From Siphonodentalium dalli (Eukaryota; Mollusca; Scaphopoda; Gadilida; Siphonodentaliidae), in assembly GCA_032622095.1 (NCBI GenBank), contig CP136061.1, positions 64,235,127-64,299,126 on the forward strand: DNA of 64,000 nucleotides, read 5' to 3'. Positions 62,101-64,000 of the stretch are shown in pieces. A program made the translations under genes and the position numbers. Each line of letters starts with the position of its first letter. Within the stretch, counting starts at the first letter, position 1. Below the pieces are notes generated by a model, which ran no database searches, was not told the DNA's origin, and was given only the letters and a program-made list of their open reading frames with translations.

Positions 62101-64000
62101 TCCTACTGAGTCTAAAGTATCAATGTCAGTATTCCCATTTGATAACACACAGCGATCACCCTCTGAATTAAGTAGCACCCAAGCGAAGTCACGTCTGAAG
62201 CATTCGTTGATAAGTTGGGATTCTTTCATTGAGTCGAGGAACTCAGGTATCGCTGGAGGATCTGCTCGTTTCTTTGGAATTTTATACGAGCCATAGTCTA
62301 TACTCTCCTGTGGAAGATCACATCTTACACCTGGTGTGTCATCACTTTCGTTTTTCTTAACAGTCACATTCCCGCCCACCCCCGTCGTCTGGAATATTGT
62401 ACCTGTTGTGTGATGTGTTGTGTGGGCCCCGGTTAGAGTTTGCTGCCGACCATCAGAATTATCGAATGTCACATGAATTCCACCGCCTTTCACAAACCCA
62501 GATGGAACGATAGACGATTGAGCACTGACACATTTTGCCCAAGAGTTAGTAAGTAGTCTGATATCACAATATGATACACCCATTCCACTACGGTGTAACA
62601 GAATAGAGGATTCTTTACTCCCGGAGACCCGATGAAGCGTCAAACTTAGAGCAGTGTTGACGGCAGGTCGCTCACCAGATATAACCATTTCCCAACTCTG
62701 GCTTATAGCTGACAGTTTCTCGGCCTGAATTTTGCTGGGAGCTTGAACATAACCTGATGTGTGCAATTTTCGGTTAGGATTAACTGACCAGGAAATTGCA
62801 TTGAAAATGCAACTAAGTGGACCACGATTTTCCAAACTTTCCAAGAATTCAGCAGGCGTTGGTGGCCATTTCTGAGAATCGCGACATGATACTTTTCGTC
62901 GGACCAGTTTGGCGAATGATTTCACGAGATCATCCTCACGCATACCGCGCCCTCTTAAAATCGCTGCAGAATATTCTAATGGGCTCACGTCACTCGAGTA
63001 AACAACAAGATTTCTTCCAATTTTGTAGAAATCAATGAGCTCACCAAATTTATCAGACAATGTTTCCTTTAGTGTGAATCCCCATTTTAATTTATACGGC
63101 ACATCTTGGAGACCGAATTCCTCACTCACTTCGATGGCGTCTTGCAATAACTCTTTGCAGAAGAATGCATCTTTATCCTGCAGTATTCGCGTTTCAACTT
63201 TGTCCAGAAACACGCGGACAACTTCTGCTTCCATATCTTTAAAAGTTCTGTTTGTCGTCACAGCCTCGTATTTATAAACAAATTTACTGTAACAAGTCTT
63301 GTGGTAATAGATATCGGCTGCGAATATATCGTATGAACCTCCGCTCAGACTTATATCAAGACGTTTGGCAGCATCGTGCAGTATATCGCTCCCGTTTTTA
63401 ATTCTATCGGACATTCGTTCTGTGATTTTTTCTGCAGACCCCTGCTCGGAACATCGTGCGAGACCACCGTCGTTGAAAGGTCTTTCATCGTGACAGGTGT
63501 GTTGGTTGCACACGAAACAAATCTTTTCTCTGGATGGATCTCTCTTGGCTTTGGACGGTGTATCCCTATCAGCAGTTATATCTGAAGCGGGCGTCTCGGT
63601 TGGCAATTCTGCATCAGCCACAAGCTTTAACTGCTGGGCTTCCTTCCTTTTTAGTCTATTTCTGAACGATATTCGACAGGACTGGTGGGCATAGACATCA
63701 TGTTCTTCTTTTGAATGGAATCTTGTGCTCACTTTCTTGAAGCTGATGTATGGTGCATCTTGACAGAGAATGTCACTCAACGCAGCCCATCTGACACAAA
63801 GCAATCGTATCGATTCAAGTATATCAGGTAGCAAAATAGAATTGTCCCTTTCTTTTGAATTACTGAATGCCTCATCACATAGAATGCACCTATCGCCGTC
63901 AGCAACTCGGACAGAGAGGAATGGCCGCTTGTCTGCACTGAAAGACACAAAGGGTTGTGTGCCAGTGGGTTCATCAATAGATGAGTTTGGAACTTGTAAC
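59179..64000 (-). CDS. Large transposon-like protein with Cys/His modules and PIN/FEN-like acidic motifs (5' end open)
   Basis: A single open frame of about 1,600 codons ending TGA at 59181-59179. Counting from the GTG at 63948 as residue 1: C21-x2-C24 with H88-x2-C91, and C144-x2-C147 with H216-x2-C219, form two likely zinc-binding modules. Residues ~700-950 hold MGGFHTLMMN and TETTINREVKVRGGPMQGG, blocks I recall from uncharacterised invertebrate transposon-like proteins. E1281-A-D1283, D1303-T-D1305 and G-C-D1360 are spaced like the acidic clusters of FEN1/PIN nucleases (inference). A KKRRK basic patch near the C-terminus suggests nuclear targeting; the tail is Ser-rich. The frame has no stop up to the window edge and no in-frame ATG near 63948, so the start lies outside or an intron ends at the acceptor-like ctttcag before 63937. 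Intact length argues for recent function. Confidence 0.75.
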   Translation of the reverse strand, partial: LQVPNSSIDEPTGTQPFVSFSADKRPFLSVRVADGDRCILCDEAFSNSKERDNSILLPDILESIRLLCVRWAALSDILCQDAPYISFKKVSTRFHSKEEHDVYAHQSCRISFRNRLKRKEAQQLKLVADAELPTETPASDITADRDTPSKAKRDPSREKICFVCNQHTCHDERPFNDGGLARCSEQGSAEKITERMSDRIKNGSDILHDAAKRLDISLSGGSYDIFAADIYYHKTCYSKFVYKYEAVTTNRTFKDMEAEVVRVFLDKVETRILQDKDAFFCKELLQDAIEVSEEFGLQDVPYKLKWGFTLKETLSDKFGELIDFYKIGRNLVVYSSDVSPLEYSAAILRGRGMREDDLVKSFAKLVRRKVSCRDSQKWPPTPAEFLESLENRGPLSCIFNAISWSVNPNRKLHTSGYVQAPSKIQAEKLSAISQSWEMVISGERPAVNTALSLTLHRVSGSKESSILLHRSGMGVSYCDIRLLTNSWAKCVSAQSSIVPSGFVKGGGIHVTFDNSDGRQQTLTGAHTTHHTTGTIFQTTGVGGNVTVKKNESDDTPGVRCDLPQESIDYGSYKIPKKRADPPAIPEFLDSMKESQLINECFRRDFAWVLLNSEGDRCVLSNGNTDIDTLDSVGSWTNFMKNTTPKNNTPRCKIDYLPVIPLPPGDNIFKFYMDRILQITEELDLDYVFVHTDEAINSKLLIISWLEAGKYDRIIPLMGGFHTLMMNLKILYKMYGCLGFRECWVDAGVIAEGSVDQAMEGRHYYRSLRLHKQTFEALITTRLRNESIHLSHNLETLIANLRQDQTSENLLLLMKSGEFQDLCRTVMEVSGSESKMVVAYLHDVSIMLGMVSAVRENCIERHLAAERAILPNCFAFGHTHYSRYLTCQHVQLERLKTENPPAWNDLMKNGFGGSITGEPFSSIHGDLITETTINREVKVRGGPMQGGYSTNERAVDTFVKTSHVMAKVRSTLKEKLCVLTTSAHKETTKGACKIHGIMIEKLVNQLAKYFDPFKDGPARHLSTGLEIEKGTVDGLLSSKDLGEKLFTEFIDKRIKVTESDRVSLFDRIPKPKIKTGMEKKKKDPKVVNVLKEDRQAFGLLVGKATTPTEAHSYPLTSVPLALATPERDLRQGSKAALRNHLIEESSACSDQPVKSAHWLIDGMAAVKAIQTCDSWLDFGKSLLRFCMPPKDSEAPSLSLIFDSYCTTTTKQLTQRRRGAASRRIHISSGNQQMPTGKEWDGFLSNGDNKTELISYLLELFKSEEIKKYIKIPLVVTKENETWRITSDDTQRQEDCNHQEADTQLVLIASKMPGHVVVRAADTDVLVLLCHAYAQTKPAYKWIMKIDHTRCIDISAICDHLGDDVCDILPAYHSITGCDTTSFPYGVGKIKPLRKMLKKDQTSLLKQHGTSLSSVLKIEEAKVFMQTVMYSGRSGEDFVATRVRMYEKQKTKSSASLCPDKYSAVEHLKRSDLQCFIWRQCLSQNIIYPSVANRGWKEEDDHIIPVWFMSSQFPPSLTRRDSTGQSNVVKDGYEADADETEQPTMLPKKRRKNSRASPIKLKLSSPVEVSTSASDELAANSSSGESASATCSVGDMSDESSFSDSMSD

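Overview
The window is metazoan nuclear DNA: gene-poor, AT-rich and dense in repeats, with no bacterial features. The nested transposon relics, a repeat ending in a GGGGGTATAAAA-type tail, scattered 'ggggcataactca'-type repeat text, tandem 'aagatggccgcc' repeats and a very large intronless protein of a family I associate with marine invertebrates suggest a mollusc or similar lophotrochozoan. The species cannot be fixed from the sequence.

Left third (1-23409): a graveyard of mobile and duplicated DNA. A ~2.7 kb segment at the window start (copy A) recurs in direct orientation at 15153-18260 (copy B). Between them lie a probable non-autonomous Helitron (2904-3790), a ~165 bp tandem repeat of molluscan type (6090-6819), a hAT element with 15 bp inverted ends, an 8 bp target duplication and a decayed BED finger (8394-9509), a 117 bp (39-codon) minisatellite (about 9568-11480) split by a second hAT element with a perfect 8 bp target duplication (9980-11325), an older hAT-like remnant (12482-13144), and two paralogous fold-back elements (5523-5934 and 13668-14030) whose relatives recur inverted at 18075-18535. 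No protein gene is convincing here.

Middle (23410-57503): a head-to-tail array of six complete ~5.6 kb units plus a 489 bp partial seventh. Each complete unit carries, in order: a ~650 bp inverted-repeat element; a 150 bp EGF-like exon on the minus strand with both splice sites and 1-1 phase; a 37 bp direct repeat also present at the unit start; a small basic ORF; a perfect match to the replication-dependent histone mRNA 3' stem-loop, 25 nt after that ORF's stop; a Penelope-like (PLE) reverse transcriptase broken by one in-frame stop and one +1 frameshift, identical in all six copies; an 81 bp tandem duplication; and a complete type I hammerhead ribozyme. Identical lesions mean the array grew by copying DNA after the reverse transcriptase was broken (or that the RT is recoded). 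Variant patterns show mosaic units, as expected from unequal exchange or conversion.

Right end (57504-64000): a tandem 'aagatggccgcc' repeat with a 143 bp mariner-type MITE that has a paralogous empty site, then on the minus strand a very long open frame (59179 to the window edge) for a large protein with two Cys/His modules, a transposon-like core, a region with acidic motifs resembling FEN1/PIN nucleases, and a nuclear-localisation-like tail.

The most unusual object is the array: a ribozyme-bearing retroelement co-amplified with a splice-competent EGF exon and a histone-type RNA hairpin. A long plus-strand transcript could be cut by the ribozymes into unit-length RNAs. A minus-strand transcript could splice the six phase-compatible EGF exons together. 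Both are inferences from the sequence.
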